Below, piece after piece: positions 1 to 8,337 of a stretch of 64,000 bases of DNA. The notes beneath the pieces are model-generated. The model was not told the origin of the DNA. It saw only the letters and a list, made by a program, of their open reading frames with translations, and did not search any database. Origin of the DNA: Bin87 sp963665395 (GTDB lineage: Bacteria; Chloroflexota; Dehalococcoidia; Lucifugimonadales; UBA3495). Location: positions 2,852,001 through 2,916,000 of the forward strand of contig OY762251.1 of NCBI GenBank assembly GCA_963665395.2, given 5' to 3'. The translations under genes were made by a program, and so were the position numbers. Within the stretch, counting starts at the first letter, position 1. Each line of letters begins with the position of its first letter.

Positions 1-2
1 GA

Positions 3-533
3 GAGAAGGTAGCCCGCTTCATGCAAACCGTACTGGAACGCTCCGCAGTAGCCGGCGCCGGCGCGGAACCATACTTCGGGCGGGGCATCGAAATGCTCCC
101 GGCTGAGGCATATACCGAACTGGTCTCCGACGCGGCTTCGGCATCCACCGTACACGACCGCGCTTTCATTGAGGCCACCACTTCGGTGATCAAAGAACTG
201 GCCGGCGGTGGCGACGTAGTGATCATCGGGCGGGGCAGCAACATGATACTCGCCGATACTCCAGGAGTTGTGCACGTGGGCCTCCTCGCCCCCATGGACG
301 TTCGCATCGACACCATGGCCAAGCGGGAGCTGTTCACCCCCGACGAGGCCAGATCCTACGCCGAGGAACTGGAAAACGCCCGCGTAACCTTCTATCGCAA
401 GTTCTTCCGGGTCAACCCCAACGACCCCACCAAGTTCCACCTGATGCTGAACATCGGGCGGATCTCCCAGATCACCGCCGCGGAGATTATCGCCCACGCC
501 GCCGAAGACATCACCGCAGCGCCCACCGCCTAG
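3..533 (+). CDS. Cytidylate kinase-like family protein, 5'-truncated by the window edge
   Basis: The reading frame is open to the left edge (codons EKVARF precede the first Met at 21), so the N-terminus lies outside the window. The visible 176 residues match the C-terminal part of the cytidylate-kinase-like P-loop family: the block GGGDVVIIGRGSNMIL, then HVGLLAPMDVRI and a helical FYRKFF segment with an N-P-N-D-P stretch. The Walker A loop would be in the missing part, so nucleotide binding cannot be confirmed here. The family resembles cytidylate kinase, but many members have unknown substrates. The stop lies two bases before the GTG start of the rhomboid gene, suggesting co-transcription. 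Confidence 0.7.
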   Translation, partial: EKVARFMQTVLERSAVAGAGAEPYFGRGIEMLPAEAYTELVSDAASASTVHDRAFIEATTSVIKELAGGGDVVIIGRGSNMILADTPGVVHVGLLAPMDVRIDTMAKRELFTPDEARSYAEELENARVTFYRKFFRVNPNDPTKFHLMLNIGRISQITAAEIIAHAAEDITAAPTA

Positions 534-535
534 CC

Positions 536-1360
536 GTGCTGCCCATATCCGACGGCGGACGGCCCCGGGGAACCTTCCCCTACGTCAACGCCGTTCTCAT
601 CGGCCTGAACACCCTCGTCTTTCTCTACGAGATTGGCGTCGGCGGGTTCGGCTTCCTTTTCGGCGGCAGCAGCCTCGGCATCTACGTCTTTTTCCTCAAA
701 TTCGGCTTCATACCGGCGGAGCTGACGTCGGGACAGGCTTTCGAGAGCCTCGGATTGGGACGGGGCGCCGCCATCAGCATCGCCTCGCCCATACCGACTT
801 GGGCGACGATGCTGACGTCCATGTTCATTCACGGCGGGCTGATGCACTTCATCGGCAATATGCTGTTCCTGTGGGTTTTCGGCGACAACATTGAAGACAC
901 CTTCGGACACGTCCGCTACCTGATTTTCTACCTCATCTCCGGCGTCCTGGCCACCCTGGCCCACCTCGCCATCGACCCTGCTTCGCAAACCCCACTGGTG
1001 GGCGCCAGCGGCGCAATCTCCGGCGTAATGGGCGCCTACCTGGTGCTCTACCCGAGCAACCGCATCCGCACCCTCATCATCTACATCCTCATCACCGTAA
1101 TCGAGCTGCGGGCGGTGTGGCTGCTCCTGATCTGGATCGCATTGCAAACCATCCAGGGCCTGCTCTCCATCGGGGTCAGCGACCAGGTGAGTACCGCCTT
1201 CTTCGCCCACATCGGCGGCTTCGTGGTGGGGGTAGCCGTCGGCCTGGTGTACAAGGCATTCCCCCGCCGCCCCTCCGGACCCGCCGGGTACTGGGGCAAC
1301 GGCGGTGGATACCAACGGCCCGGGTCGCCGCAGTACTGGCGGGGGCGGCGCATTGATTGA
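536..1360 (+). CDS. Rhomboid family intramembrane serine protease
   Basis: A 274-residue polytopic membrane protein starting at GTG two bases after the preceding stop. It carries the rhomboid hallmarks: HGGLMHFIGNM (oxyanion-hole His/Asn region), the catalytic serine in GASGAISG (Ser158) and the catalytic histidine in AHIGGF (His225). About six membrane segments are apparent, with a Gly/Pro/Arg-rich cytoplasmic tail. Rhomboids cleave transmembrane substrates inside the bilayer; no substrate can be guessed from the neighbours. The length and motif order are typical of bacterial members. The catalytic dyad is intact, so it should be active. Confidence 0.93.
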   Translation: MLPISDGGRPRGTFPYVNAVLIGLNTLVFLYEIGVGGFGFLFGGSSLGIYVFFLKFGFIPAELTSGQAFESLGLGRGAAISIASPIPTWATMLTSMFIHGGLMHFIGNMLFLWVFGDNIEDTFGHVRYLIFYLISGVLATLAHLAIDPASQTPLVGASGAISGVMGAYLVLYPSNRIRTLIIYILITVIELRAVWLLLIWIALQTIQGLLSIGVSDQVSTAFFAHIGGFVVGVAVGLVYKAFPRRPSGPAGYWGNGGGYQRPGSPQYWRGRRID

Positions 1361-1370
1361 AGTCGTTCCG

Positions 1371-1399
1371 TTGCCGACTATGCCAGTCCATCCTATAAT
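1371..1399 (+). promoter_or_regulatory. Sigma-70-type promoter upstream of the small-protein/PIN pair
   Basis: TTGCCG at 1371-1376 is followed after exactly 17 bases by a perfect TATAAT at 1394-1399. Transcription would begin near 1406, giving a leader of about 25 bases before the ATG at 1431, with GGAGG at 1421-1425. This is one of the best promoter matches in the window and supports the 1431 start over the longer open frame that begins at 1305. Confidence 0.65.
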
Positions 1400-1430
1400 T
1401 CTGGTGCCGCAAAGCGCCCCGGAGGTCCCA

Positions 1431-1712
1431 ATGAACGCGAAAGAAGCCAAAGATGCCGCTCGCGATTACATAATCGAACTCTTCACCGACGAGCACGTTA
1501 TGAACGTCGGCCTCGAAGAGGTGGTGTACAACCGGGATACGCAGCAGTGGCGGATCACCTACGGCTTCGCCCGGGCCTGGGACAGGCAGGGCGAGCTGGG
1601 TGTCAAGATGGGCCTCAAAGCCCCGCGGTCTTACAAGGTGGTCAGCATTGACGATGCCAGCGGCAACGTCATTTCCCTGAAAGACCGGATGCTGTCCGAC
1701 TACGATAACTGA
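1431..1712 (+). CDS. Small conserved-looking protein paired with a PIN-domain protein
   Basis: A 93-residue acidic, soluble protein. The start is fixed by GGAGG five bases upstream and by a promoter ending at 1399; an upstream extension to 1305 would overlap the rhomboid gene and is compositionally unlike protein. It looks like a single alpha/beta domain: an N-terminal helix (KEAKDAARDYIIELF), then strands around GLEEVVYNRDTQQWRITYGF and SYKVVSIDDASGNVISLKDR. I do not recognise the family. Its TGA overlaps the ATG of the PIN protein (TGATG), so the two are translationally coupled. A role as antitoxin or partner of the PIN protein is inference from this arrangement only. Confidence 0.75.
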   Translation: MNAKEAKDAARDYIIELFTDEHVMNVGLEEVVYNRDTQQWRITYGFARAWDRQGELGVKMGLKAPRSYKVVSIDDASGNVISLKDRMLSDYDN

Positions 1713-2179
1713 TGCCGCCGCTCGGGTTCTTTGTTGACGCCAATCTGCTGGTCCTGCTTATAGTGGGCAGCGTCGATGTGAGGATAATCGCGAGGCACCG
1801 GCGACTAGGGGATTACACCGTAACCGACTACTACAATTTGCTTGCTTTGCTTGGCCGGGTCAATCGGATATTCGTCACGCCGAATACCCTGACCGAAGCC
1901 TCCAACCTTCTTCGCCAGCACCGCGAACCGGAACGCTCCCGTCTGATGGCGAGGTTCAACGTCCTGATCAACGACAGCGACGAAATCGTAATCGCCAGCG
2001 CCCAGGCCGCCGCCAATACCCACTTTGGCCCATTGGGCCTTGCCGACGCCGCCCTGCTGGAATCAATCAGCCCCCAAGCTCCCCTGCTGACCGTTGACCG
2101 CGACTTGTACGTGGCCGCCCTGGAAAAAGGGGACAGCGCGGCGGTGTACTTCCGGCAGTTTATGGCTCCGAGTGCATAA
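1712..2179 (+). CDS. PIN-domain protein (putative ribonuclease)
   Basis: 155 residues with the acidic pattern of PIN nucleases: Asp9 in FFVDANLL, Glu62 in LTEASN, Asp112 in LADAAL and Asp129/Asp131 in LTVDRDLY. The start overlaps the stop of the preceding 93-residue gene. PIN domains usually cut RNA with one or two metal ions, and many are VapC toxins. This one is somewhat longer than a typical VapC and its partner is not a recognisable VapB-type antitoxin, so it could also be a non-toxin PIN nuclease. All metal-binding positions appear intact. Confidence 0.8.
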   Translation: MPPLGFFVDANLLVLLIVGSVDVRIIARHRRLGDYTVTDYYNLLALLGRVNRIFVTPNTLTEASNLLRQHREPERSRLMARFNVLINDSDEIVIASAQAAANTHFGPLGLADAALLESISPQAPLLTVDRDLYVAALEKGDSAAVYFRQFMAPSA

Positions 2180-2208
2180 TCGGCCGCCTTTCAGTATTCG
2201 GCCAGATA

Positions 2209-2919
2209 CTATCTGGGCGAGGTGATGCGTGGCTTGGGCGGGTTCTCTGCCCTGTATCTGCCCCACGGGTCTCGGAGCCAAACCTTAAAAGCGTTGCGGT
2301 TCATCCTTCCGATGGCCTTTCGGCTCGGTGTCGTACCGGTAGCGTTATAGAGCTGAGGCGACCGGACGCCCTCTGCTGTATGTACCTGGGATCCTATACC
2401 AACATCAACCGAGGGCAAGTTGGATAGGTTTTGCCAAATCTCTCGGGTTGCGTCCTCGTCAAGTGCTGCGTTCGGTCTGACCACAATGAGGTCGAAATCA
2501 CCCAGAGGGAAAATCAGGCCACGGTAAAGAACTTCCGCCATTGTGGTGGGGAGGGTTATCTCAACAGCGGTGCCACCTGTGGATAGCGTGGTGGAGACGG
2601 GGTTCGCATAACCGCGATCGGATTCGTGTTTGTCGTGGTCAATCCAAGCATCCCAAAGGAAGCTCATACGACGGACGTTTATGCCGTTGACGCTTACATC
2701 GTCATTGAAAATCACGCCGGCAGTAGCGTTTCCTACTTCCGGGAAATTAACAACAACCTCGTCCGGGCGTGCCTGCCACAAACGGGCAAGGATGTCCGGG
2801 TCTTCACTCATAACATTGTTGAGGCGGATTTCGATTGCCGAGAATGCCGGAATGGGTTCAGGGGTTGGAATGGGTGGCAATGGCTTCGATTCTTTCTGTT
2901 TCTTCTTGAACGGCCACAT
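2209..2919 (-). CDS. Hypothetical protein with a Lys-rich N-terminus
   Basis: 236 residues starting at MWPFKKKQKES; AGAGGT lies a suitable distance upstream, so I prefer this Met to the in-frame Met at 2964. A short basic segment and a proline-rich linker (residues 1-25) precede an alpha/beta domain of about 200 residues without membrane segments or signal peptide. No catalytic motif or family is recognised. It ends tail-to-tail with the PIN gene with about 30 bases between them. Confidence 0.65.
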   Translation of the reverse strand: MWPFKKKQKESKPLPPIPTPEPIPAFSAIEIRLNNVMSEDPDILARLWQARPDEVVVNFPEVGNATAGVIFNDDVSVNGINVRRMSFLWDAWIDHDKHESDRGYANPVSTTLSTGGTAVEITLPTTMAEVLYRGLIFPLGDFDLIVVRPNAALDEDATREIWQNLSNLPSVDVGIGSQVHTAEGVRSPQLYNATGTTPSRKAIGRMNRNAFKVWLRDPWGRYRAENPPKPRITSPR

Positions 2920-2998
2920 AATGATACCTCTGTGTTGGTCATTCCGCTGCCGGGAGCGATACAAGGCAGATACCCTGGAGCACGAATGTCGTGAACCA

Positions 2999-3889
2999 TT
3001 ACCTGCCGTTCTCCAAATCTCCCGCCCCCGTCCCGGTGATGCGGAACGTCTCCTCCACGAAAGCCGTCACCGCCCGGCCGATGCGCTCCTGCAAGTACCG
3101 GTAGCCGGCCAGGTCCAGCCGCTTCTCCACGCCGCCGTAGCGGTACAGCACGGCGTAGAGGCTGAGCCAGTCGTAGGGTTCGCGGTCATCCAGCCTCAGG
3201 GCGGCCCGCTGCGCCTCCGTGAGGGCAGTGTATTCCACCAGCGCCTCCAGCTCGGCGCGGGCCGGCGATGACCCCTCGGCAGTGTTGTCCAGCACGATGT
3301 CGGCCAATTCTTTGATATGGTGAATGTTCCGGTACTCGCAGTCGATTGCTGAAATCCAGCCCTTGAGCGCGTTCTCCACCGCCTGCTGCGCGATGAAGCC
3401 GATGAGTTCCTGGTCATCGTTGCCGGTATCAATATTATGATTCAGGCTGCCCAGCCATCGCCACGCGTTGATGAGCCGCTGCCGGATGTCCGGCCAGCCC
3501 ACATGGTAACCGTCGTCAAAGTCCTCGTCGCAAAGATCGCTGAAGTCGTCGTCGTTCATGATTACCCCGTCGCGCAGGGCCTGTGCCGCGATGTGGTTGC
3601 GCGCCCGCCGGCAGTAGCCGAACTGCCGCCGCGTCATGCTGACGTTATCGTGACCTATGCCGCCCAACAACCGGGAAAACTCGCGGCGCGCGGCATCGGA
3701 CTCCGCTTTGCTGCGGGGCGCCGGCCGGGGCAGGGTTTCGTCCCAGACCACCAGCAGGTCAACGTCGGAATCCGGCCGGTGATCCCCCCGGGCCCGTGAG
3801 CCGAACAGGATCACCGTGGCGTCGGGATCAGATTCCTGCGCCGCCGTCGCAATCATCAGTCCAAAGGGATCCGCCTGTTCCTTGCCCAT
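2999..3889 (-). CDS. Fused nucleotidyltransferase (MNT) and HEPN-domain protein
   Basis: 296 residues. The N-terminal domain has the minimal nucleotidyltransferase signature: FGSRARGD around residue 30, then DSDVDLLVV with the metal-binding Asp42 and Asp44. The C-terminal half (about 155-290) is helical, with IAQQAVENALKGWISA and HHIKELADIV, typical of HEPN domains linked to MNT domains. Separate MNT and HEPN proteins form a toxin-antitoxin system in which MNT modifies the HEPN ribonuclease; here both are in one chain. I place the start at MGKEQADPF. The open frame continues further upstream, but that part is encoded by an array of 31-bp repeats, each copy of which carries its own start codon. 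Confidence 0.82.
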   Translation of the reverse strand: MGKEQADPFGLMIATAAQESDPDATVILFGSRARGDHRPDSDVDLLVVWDETLPRPAPRSKAESDAARREFSRLLGGIGHDNVSMTRRQFGYCRRARNHIAAQALRDGVIMNDDDFSDLCDEDFDDGYHVGWPDIRQRLINAWRWLGSLNHNIDTGNDDQELIGFIAQQAVENALKGWISAIDCEYRNIHHIKELADIVLDNTAEGSSPARAELEALVEYTALTEAQRAALRLDDREPYDWLSLYAVLYRYGGVEKRLDLAGYRYLQERIGRAVTAFVEETFRITGTGAGDLENGR

Positions 3890-4039
3890 ACACTCACCAA
3901 CTGTCATTGCGAGCGCCCATACACTCACCAACTGTCATTGCGAGCGCCCATACACTCACCAACTGTCATTGCGAGCGCCCATACACTCACCAACTGTCAT
4001 TGCGAGCGCCCATACACTCACCAACTGTCATTGCGAGCG
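3885..4039. repeat. Five tandem copies of a 31-bp repeat forming the leader of the MNT-HEPN gene
   Basis: Five perfect or near-perfect 31-base units begin at 3885, 3916, 3947, 3978 and 4009 (unit starts CCCATACACTCACCAACTG). Read on the minus strand, every unit holds GTGAGTGT followed by ATGGGC. The last copy supplies the MNT-HEPN start codon. The four upstream ATGs each open a nine-codon ORF (MGARNDSW then TGA), whose stop is four bases before the next ATG. The distal end merges with a TCATTGCGAGCG-type dispersed repeat. Confidence 0.95.
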
Positions 4040-4055
4040 CAGCGCGGCAATCTCG
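4027..4055. repeat. Dispersed palindromic repeat (TCATTGCGAGCG family), copy 1
   Basis: GTCATTGCGAGCGCAGCG continues to GGCAATCTCG and can fold through ATTGC/GCAAT. A second copy lies at 13452-13480 inside another element. This motif is a widespread intergenic repeat in bacteria. Its 5' half is what was amplified into the adjacent 31-bp array. Confidence 0.8.
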
Positions 4056-4061
4056 TTGCCG

Positions 4062-4949
4062 CTAGGCCTCCGGGTACGGGTTCAACCCCAGCATCTCCCG
4101 CGCCTGCTGCGGCGTCGCCGGCTCGCGGCCGTGCAGCCGCGCCATGGTGACCGCCCACTCAATGTACTCCGCGTTGGACTTGGGTTGCGGGTTGTTGGGC
4201 AAAAACGGGCTGTCCTCGAACCCTACGCGAATATGCGCCCCCGTGGCGATGGCGATGGCGCACAGCGGGAAAGTCTGCCCCATGCTGCTGTGCGCCAGCC
4301 AGGTGGCTTCGGGGTAGTGTTCCCGGATGGTATCGGCGATGAGCATATAGTTGCGCGGCGAACCCACCATGTTGAGCCGCCCATCGCCCCAATGGGCGCC
4401 CGGTTCAACCAGGAAGTAGCGGGAGTCCCTGATATAGCCTTCCCGCATCAGTGTGATGGCGGCATTGACGTTCCCCACGTCATGCACCGCCGGTTCGGGA
4501 AAGGTCCCCCGTTGGTAACAGGCGTCCAGCGTAGCCACGATGTCCTCAAAAGAGTTGGGGCTGGTCACGGTGCGCCGCTGCCCGGTGTCCGGGTCCAGTA
4601 CCCACCGCGTTCCCGAACCCAGATTCAATGACACCATCTCCACCGGCTGCGGCGTTTCCAGCAGGTAGCGCGTCACCGCCTCCACCGGCACGTGAGCCTG
4701 CCGCGCCGTGGTGTGGTTCAGGACCAGATCGCACTGCGCCCGGATCATGGCGTCGGTCTGGGCATACCAAGCCGGGTCGTAGCTGATGCCGCCGTCCGGC
4801 GTCCGCGCGTGGATATGCACGATGGACGCGCCGGCCTCATAGCAGCGCACCGCCTCCTGCGCCACTTCCTCCGGCGTCCAGGGCACGTTGGGGTTGTCCT
4901 CCCGCCCCCGGCTGCCGTTCAAGCATCCCTTGATAATGATGGTGTCCAT
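4062..4949 (-). CDS. Beta-keto acid cleavage enzyme (BKACE, DUF849 family)
   Basis: 295 residues, full length for the family. The N-terminus IIIKGCLNGSRGRED and the zinc-binding HIHAR (His46, His48) are typical of the TIM-barrel BKACE enzymes, which condense a beta-keto acid with acetyl-CoA to give acetoacetate and a CoA ester; the founding member is 3-keto-5-aminohexanoate cleavage enzyme of lysine fermentation. VSLNLGSG and GFEDSPFLPNN near the C-terminus are also family-like. The substrate cannot be assigned: no other lysine-fermentation gene is nearby, and the family covers many beta-keto acids. It stands alone, transcribed towards the repeat array and the MNT-HEPN gene. Confidence 0.88.
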   Translation of the reverse strand: MDTIIIKGCLNGSRGREDNPNVPWTPEEVAQEAVRCYEAGASIVHIHARTPDGGISYDPAWYAQTDAMIRAQCDLVLNHTTARQAHVPVEAVTRYLLETPQPVEMVSLNLGSGTRWVLDPDTGQRRTVTSPNSFEDIVATLDACYQRGTFPEPAVHDVGNVNAAITLMREGYIRDSRYFLVEPGAHWGDGRLNMVGSPRNYMLIADTIREHYPEATWLAHSSMGQTFPLCAIAIATGAHIRVGFEDSPFLPNNPQPKSNAEYIEWAVTMARLHGREPATPQQAREMLGLNPYPEA

Positions 4950-5096
4950 GTTGATTTGCCCTCTGGTTTTCGGTGTTGATGCCGGGATTATATGCCCGGC
5001 GACGCGGTTTGCGCCAATGACGAGCTGCGCGGTATGCTGATGACTAACCGCGCGCTCGGCGCATGGATGGACGAATCAAACTCGGAGGCAGCGAAA

Positions 5097-5423
5097 ATGG
5101 CAGAGACGCAAACCGAGAACGGCGGGCGGCGGAGTTACCGTACCGGCTACATTCGGACGCGCCCTATTCCGCCCGGCTACGACATAACCTGGGGAGAAGT
5201 CATTGACAAGGGCGAGGCGATGTACGAGAGACTGCGCGGTGAATTGGAAGCCAGGTACCCCGGGCAATACGCAGTCTTTGACGTGGTCAGCGGCGCTTAC
5301 GAAATCGCGCCTGACACCGCTACCGCCGGCCGTCGCTTGGAAAAACGTTGTCCAACTCTGAAGACCTGGATCGTGAAAATCAGCGCTCCGGGCAATACTG
5401 AACGAGCAAAAGGCGATGATTAG
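5097..5423 (+). CDS. Small protein upstream of a retropepsin-like gene (DUF5678-like)
   Basis: 108 residues. GGAGG at 5084-5088 supports this ATG over the longer frame from 4992. The C-terminal half (YPGQYAVFDVVSGAYEIAPDTATAGRRL) resembles the short DUF5678-type proteins often found just ahead of clan AA aspartic protease genes in cyanobacteria and other phyla. That pairing is repeated here, since the next frame overlaps its last eight bases. Function unknown; the family match is from memory of the motif and is moderate. No membrane segment. Confidence 0.65.
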   Translation: MAETQTENGGRRSYRTGYIRTRPIPPGYDITWGEVIDKGEAMYERLRGELEARYPGQYAVFDVVSGAYEIAPDTATAGRRLEKRCPTLKTWIVKISAPGNTERAKGDD

Positions 5424-5826
5424 CGGTCGAATAAACGAAGACGGCCATCCCCTGGTTACTCTCACAATCATCGGCAGTAGCGGCGCTGAGCATAGGATAG
5501 ACTTCCTGGTGGATACCGGCTGTGAAGGCTAGTTGGTTCTCCCCACTGAATACGTCCGCCTTTTTGGCCTTGTCGCCACTGGGGAAACGGCCAGCGTTAC
5601 CCTTGCCGGCGGCGGTCTGGATAACTGGCCGATTTACCGCGCCAACGTGCGGTGGAATGGAAGAATCCGCAACGTTGAGGTCATGGAGTCGGACACTCCG
5701 CCCCTCCTCGGCATGGCGATGATTTACGACCCTGCAACAGGTCACGCCGACCGGCTCATCATTGACGCTTCCAACCGCAGCGTCCTCATCGAGCACAATT
5801 CCCCGGCATCGTTCACCGGGAATTAA
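5416..5826 (+). pseudogene. Clan AA (retropepsin-like) aspartic protease interrupted by an in-frame amber codon
   Basis: Starting at the ATG at 5416, the frame reads MISGRINEDGHPLVTLTIIG, then the aspartic protease active-site block FLVDTGCEG, a TAG at 5530-5532, and continues in the same frame as LVLPTEYVRLFGL through LLGMAMI to a stop at 5826. Intact relatives have a DTG-x-x-G-x-L-x-L-P stretch without interruption, so the TAG replaces one residue, and the rest of the 136-codon gene is undamaged. The simplest reading is a recent nonsense mutation or a sequencing error; amber suppression is possible but nothing else in the window supports it. The N-terminal 38 residues alone would not fold into the enzyme. 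Confidence 0.75.
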
Positions 5827-5950
5827 CGCGCGGCCCACTTCCGCACCCCCGGCGGTTCGCCCGCTATGCTATCATACCGCTGACACCGGGCTGCCAAGTC
5901 ACCCGCCCGCGTTCACCTTGCAACCAACATAACTTCCGGAGGAAGAACCA

Positions 5951-8275
5951 ATGCCGGACTACACCCCCAATATGGTCCTGACCAGCGACAAGGAATACAA
6001 GGTTGTCGGCACTCGCCCGGTACGTCATGACGGGGCGGATAAAGTAACCGGCATCGCCCGCTACAGCGCCGACCTGAACCTGCCCGGTATGCTCTACGGC
6101 AAGGTGCTCCGCAGCCCCCACGCCCATGCCCGCATCCGCTCCATCGACACCAGCAAGGCCGAGGCCCTGCCCGGCGTCCGCGCCGTCATCACCGGCGCCG
6201 ACATCGTGGAGCCAACCGGGCGCGCCTCCGACCTTGCCGAAGGCGCGATGATCAACTTCAAGTTCCTCAGCAATAACATCATGGCCCAGGACAAGGCGCT
6301 CTACAAGGGCCACGCCCTGGCCGCAGTGGCCGCCATCAACGCCCACGTGGCGGAAGAGGCGCTGTCCCTCATCGACGTGGACTATGAAGCGCTGCCCCCG
6401 GTGATGCACGCCCGCGACGCTATGGCTGAAGGCGCAACCCTGGTTCACGAGCGTCTCGCGCACCTGAACAGCGCGGCCACCCGCGCCGGCGGCATCCTGG
6501 ACGACGATGACGGCTCCACCGGCACCAACATCGCCAACCGTTTCGAGTTCCGCATGGGCGACCTGGACGCCGGATTCGCTGACGCCGATGTGGTGGTGGA
6601 ACGCAGCGTATCCACGTCCGCAGTCCACCAGGGTTACATCGAGCCCCACAGCGGCACCGCCATGTGGCACCAGGACGGCAGCCTGACCATCTGGTCCAGC
6701 AGCCAGGGCCACTTCACCGTCCGCGAACATACGGCCCGACTGGTTGGCGTGCCCGTCTCCAGGGTCAAGGCCATCCCCATGGAAATCGGCGGCGGCTTCG
6801 GCGCGAAACTCGCCGTGTATATGGAACCTTTGGCTGCCCTGCTGGCCAAAAAGGCCCACGCGCCCGTCAAAGTGGCAATGAATCGCACCGAGGTCTTTGA
6901 AGCCACCGGGCCGACTTCCGGCACGGATATCAACTGCAAAATCGGCGCGACCAACGACGGAAAGATTACCGCCGCAGAAGTCCACATGATCTTCGAGGCC
7001 GGGGCCTTCCCCGGCTCGCCGGTGGCCGGCGCCGCCAACTGCGTGCTGGCGGCCTACGACATCGCCAACACCTACATCGAAGGCTATGACATCGTGGTCA
7101 ACCGGCCCAAGACCGCCGCCTATCGCGCACCCGGTTCGCCCGCCGCCGCCTACTGCGTCGAAGTCGCGTTGGACGAACTGGCCGAAAAGCTGGGCATCGA
7201 CCCCATCGACCTCCGGGTGATGAACAGCGCCAAGGAAGGAACTCGCCGACCCACCGGCCCCTTGACTCCCAAGGTCGGCTACATCGAGACCCTGGAGGCA
7301 ACCAAGTCCCACCCCCATTACACGGCTGACAAGAACGGCAAGCGTGTCGGGCGTGGCGTGGCCTCCGGTTTCTGGGGCAACAACACCGGTCCGTCCGCCG
7401 CCGTCGCCCTGGTCAACCCGGACGGCACCGTGACCCTGACCGAAGGCTCCCCCGACATTGGCGGCACCCGCGCCTCGGTATCCCAGCAGTTCGCCGAAGT
7501 GCTGGGCATCGCCGCTGAGGACGTCCATCCCCAGATTGGCGACACCGACAGCATCGGTTTCACCTCTAACACCGGCGGCAGCAGCGTCACCTTCAAAACC
7601 GGCTTCGCTGCCTACACCGCCGCCCAGGACGTGAAACAGCAGATGATCGCCCGCGCCGCCCGCATCTGGGAAGTGGAACCGGAAGACGTGCTCTACGAGG
7701 ACGGTGAACTCAGGCACCGCTCCGACGACCAGTTGCGGATGACCTTCCAGCAGCTGGCGGCGCGCCAGGTTCCCACCGGTGGCCCCATCGTCGGTCGTGG
7801 CGGCGTGAACCCGGGCGGCGCCGGCCCCTGCATCGGCGTCCACATCGTGGACGTGGAAGTTGACGAGGAAACCGGCAAGGTCGACGTCGTCCGCTACACC
7901 GCCGTCCAGGACGCCGGCAAGGCCATCCACCCCTCCTACGTGGAAGGCCAGATCCAGGGCGGCGCCGTCCAGGGCATCGGCTGGGCCCTGAACGAAGAAT
8001 ACTACATCAGTGATCGGGGCCATATGCTCAATTCCAGCTTCCTCGATTACCGGATGCCCACCAGCCTGGACCTGCCCATGATCGACACCTGCATCGTCGA
8101 GGTGGACAACCCCAACCATCCCTACGGCGTGCGCGGCGTGGGTGAAGTCCCCATCGTCCCTCCCATGGCCGCCATCGCCAACGCCATCTACGACGCCATC
8201 GGCGTCCGCCTGACCGTCCTTCCCATGAACCCGGGCAACGTACTGGAAGCCCTTTGGGAAAAGAACGGCTCGTAA
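5951..8275 (+). CDS. Xanthine dehydrogenase-family molybdopterin-binding (large) subunit
   Basis: 774 residues starting after GGAGGA. Typical order of the molybdenum hydroxylase large subunit: N-terminal substrate domain (PVRHDGADKVTGIARYSAD), IGGGFGAKL, YRAPGSPAAAYCVEVALDEL, and the C-terminal GVRGVGEVPI, whose Glu732 matches the catalytic base. These enzymes hydroxylate aldehydes, N-heterocycles or aromatic CoA esters using Mo-cytosine dinucleotide; CO dehydrogenase large subunits are related, but I see no clear CO-specific active-site loop. Unusually, no 2Fe-2S or FAD subunit gene is adjacent, so electron-transfer partners must be encoded elsewhere. A MoaD-like gene follows 60 bases downstream. 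Confidence 0.93.
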   Translation: MPDYTPNMVLTSDKEYKVVGTRPVRHDGADKVTGIARYSADLNLPGMLYGKVLRSPHAHARIRSIDTSKAEALPGVRAVITGADIVEPTGRASDLAEGAMINFKFLSNNIMAQDKALYKGHALAAVAAINAHVAEEALSLIDVDYEALPPVMHARDAMAEGATLVHERLAHLNSAATRAGGILDDDDGSTGTNIANRFEFRMGDLDAGFADADVVVERSVSTSAVHQGYIEPHSGTAMWHQDGSLTIWSSSQGHFTVREHTARLVGVPVSRVKAIPMEIGGGFGAKLAVYMEPLAALLAKKAHAPVKVAMNRTEVFEATGPTSGTDINCKIGATNDGKITAAEVHMIFEAGAFPGSPVAGAANCVLAAYDIANTYIEGYDIVVNRPKTAAYRAPGSPAAAYCVEVALDELAEKLGIDPIDLRVMNSAKEGTRRPTGPLTPKVGYIETLEATKSHPHYTADKNGKRVGRGVASGFWGNNTGPSAAVALVNPDGTVTLTEGSPDIGGTRASVSQQFAEVLGIAAEDVHPQIGDTDSIGFTSNTGGSSVTFKTGFAAYTAAQDVKQQMIARAARIWEVEPEDVLYEDGELRHRSDDQLRMTFQQLAARQVPTGGPIVGRGGVNPGGAGPCIGVHIVDVEVDEETGKVDVVRYTAVQDAGKAIHPSYVEGQIQGGAVQGIGWALNEEYYISDRGHMLNSSFLDYRMPTSLDLPMIDTCIVEVDNPNHPYGVRGVGEVPIVPPMAAIANAIYDAIGVRLTVLPMNPGNVLEALWEKNGS

Positions 8276-8288
8276 AACGTGCAACTCG

Positions 8289-8316
8289 GTAGGGGCGAAT
8301 AATTATTCGCCCCTAC
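8289..8316. repeat. 28-bp perfect palindrome, copy 1 of 3
   Basis: GTAGGGGCGAATAATT continues as its exact reverse complement to CCCCTAC. Identical copies occur at 17314-17341 and 20157-20184. Here it lies between the molybdenum hydroxylase gene and the MoaD-like gene, where the RNA hairpin might act as a partial terminator or stabiliser. Confidence 0.95.
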
Positions 8317-8337
8317 AACCGACGATTGGGGGCTGAA

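Noticed and set aside
3885..4039. CRISPR array
   Set aside because: The 31-bp units are directly adjacent with no spacers, and no cas gene is present.
3796..4631. Plus-strand ORFs with repeated HTLTNCHCERPY-type peptides
   Set aside because: The repetition is only the translation of the 31-bp repeat; no ribosome site, and both ends overlap genes on the other strand.
5864..8284. 806-codon open frame on the minus strand
   Set aside because: It is antisense to the molybdenum hydroxylase large subunit, is Gly/Val/Asp/His-rich in the manner of GC-rich shadow frames, and matches no family.
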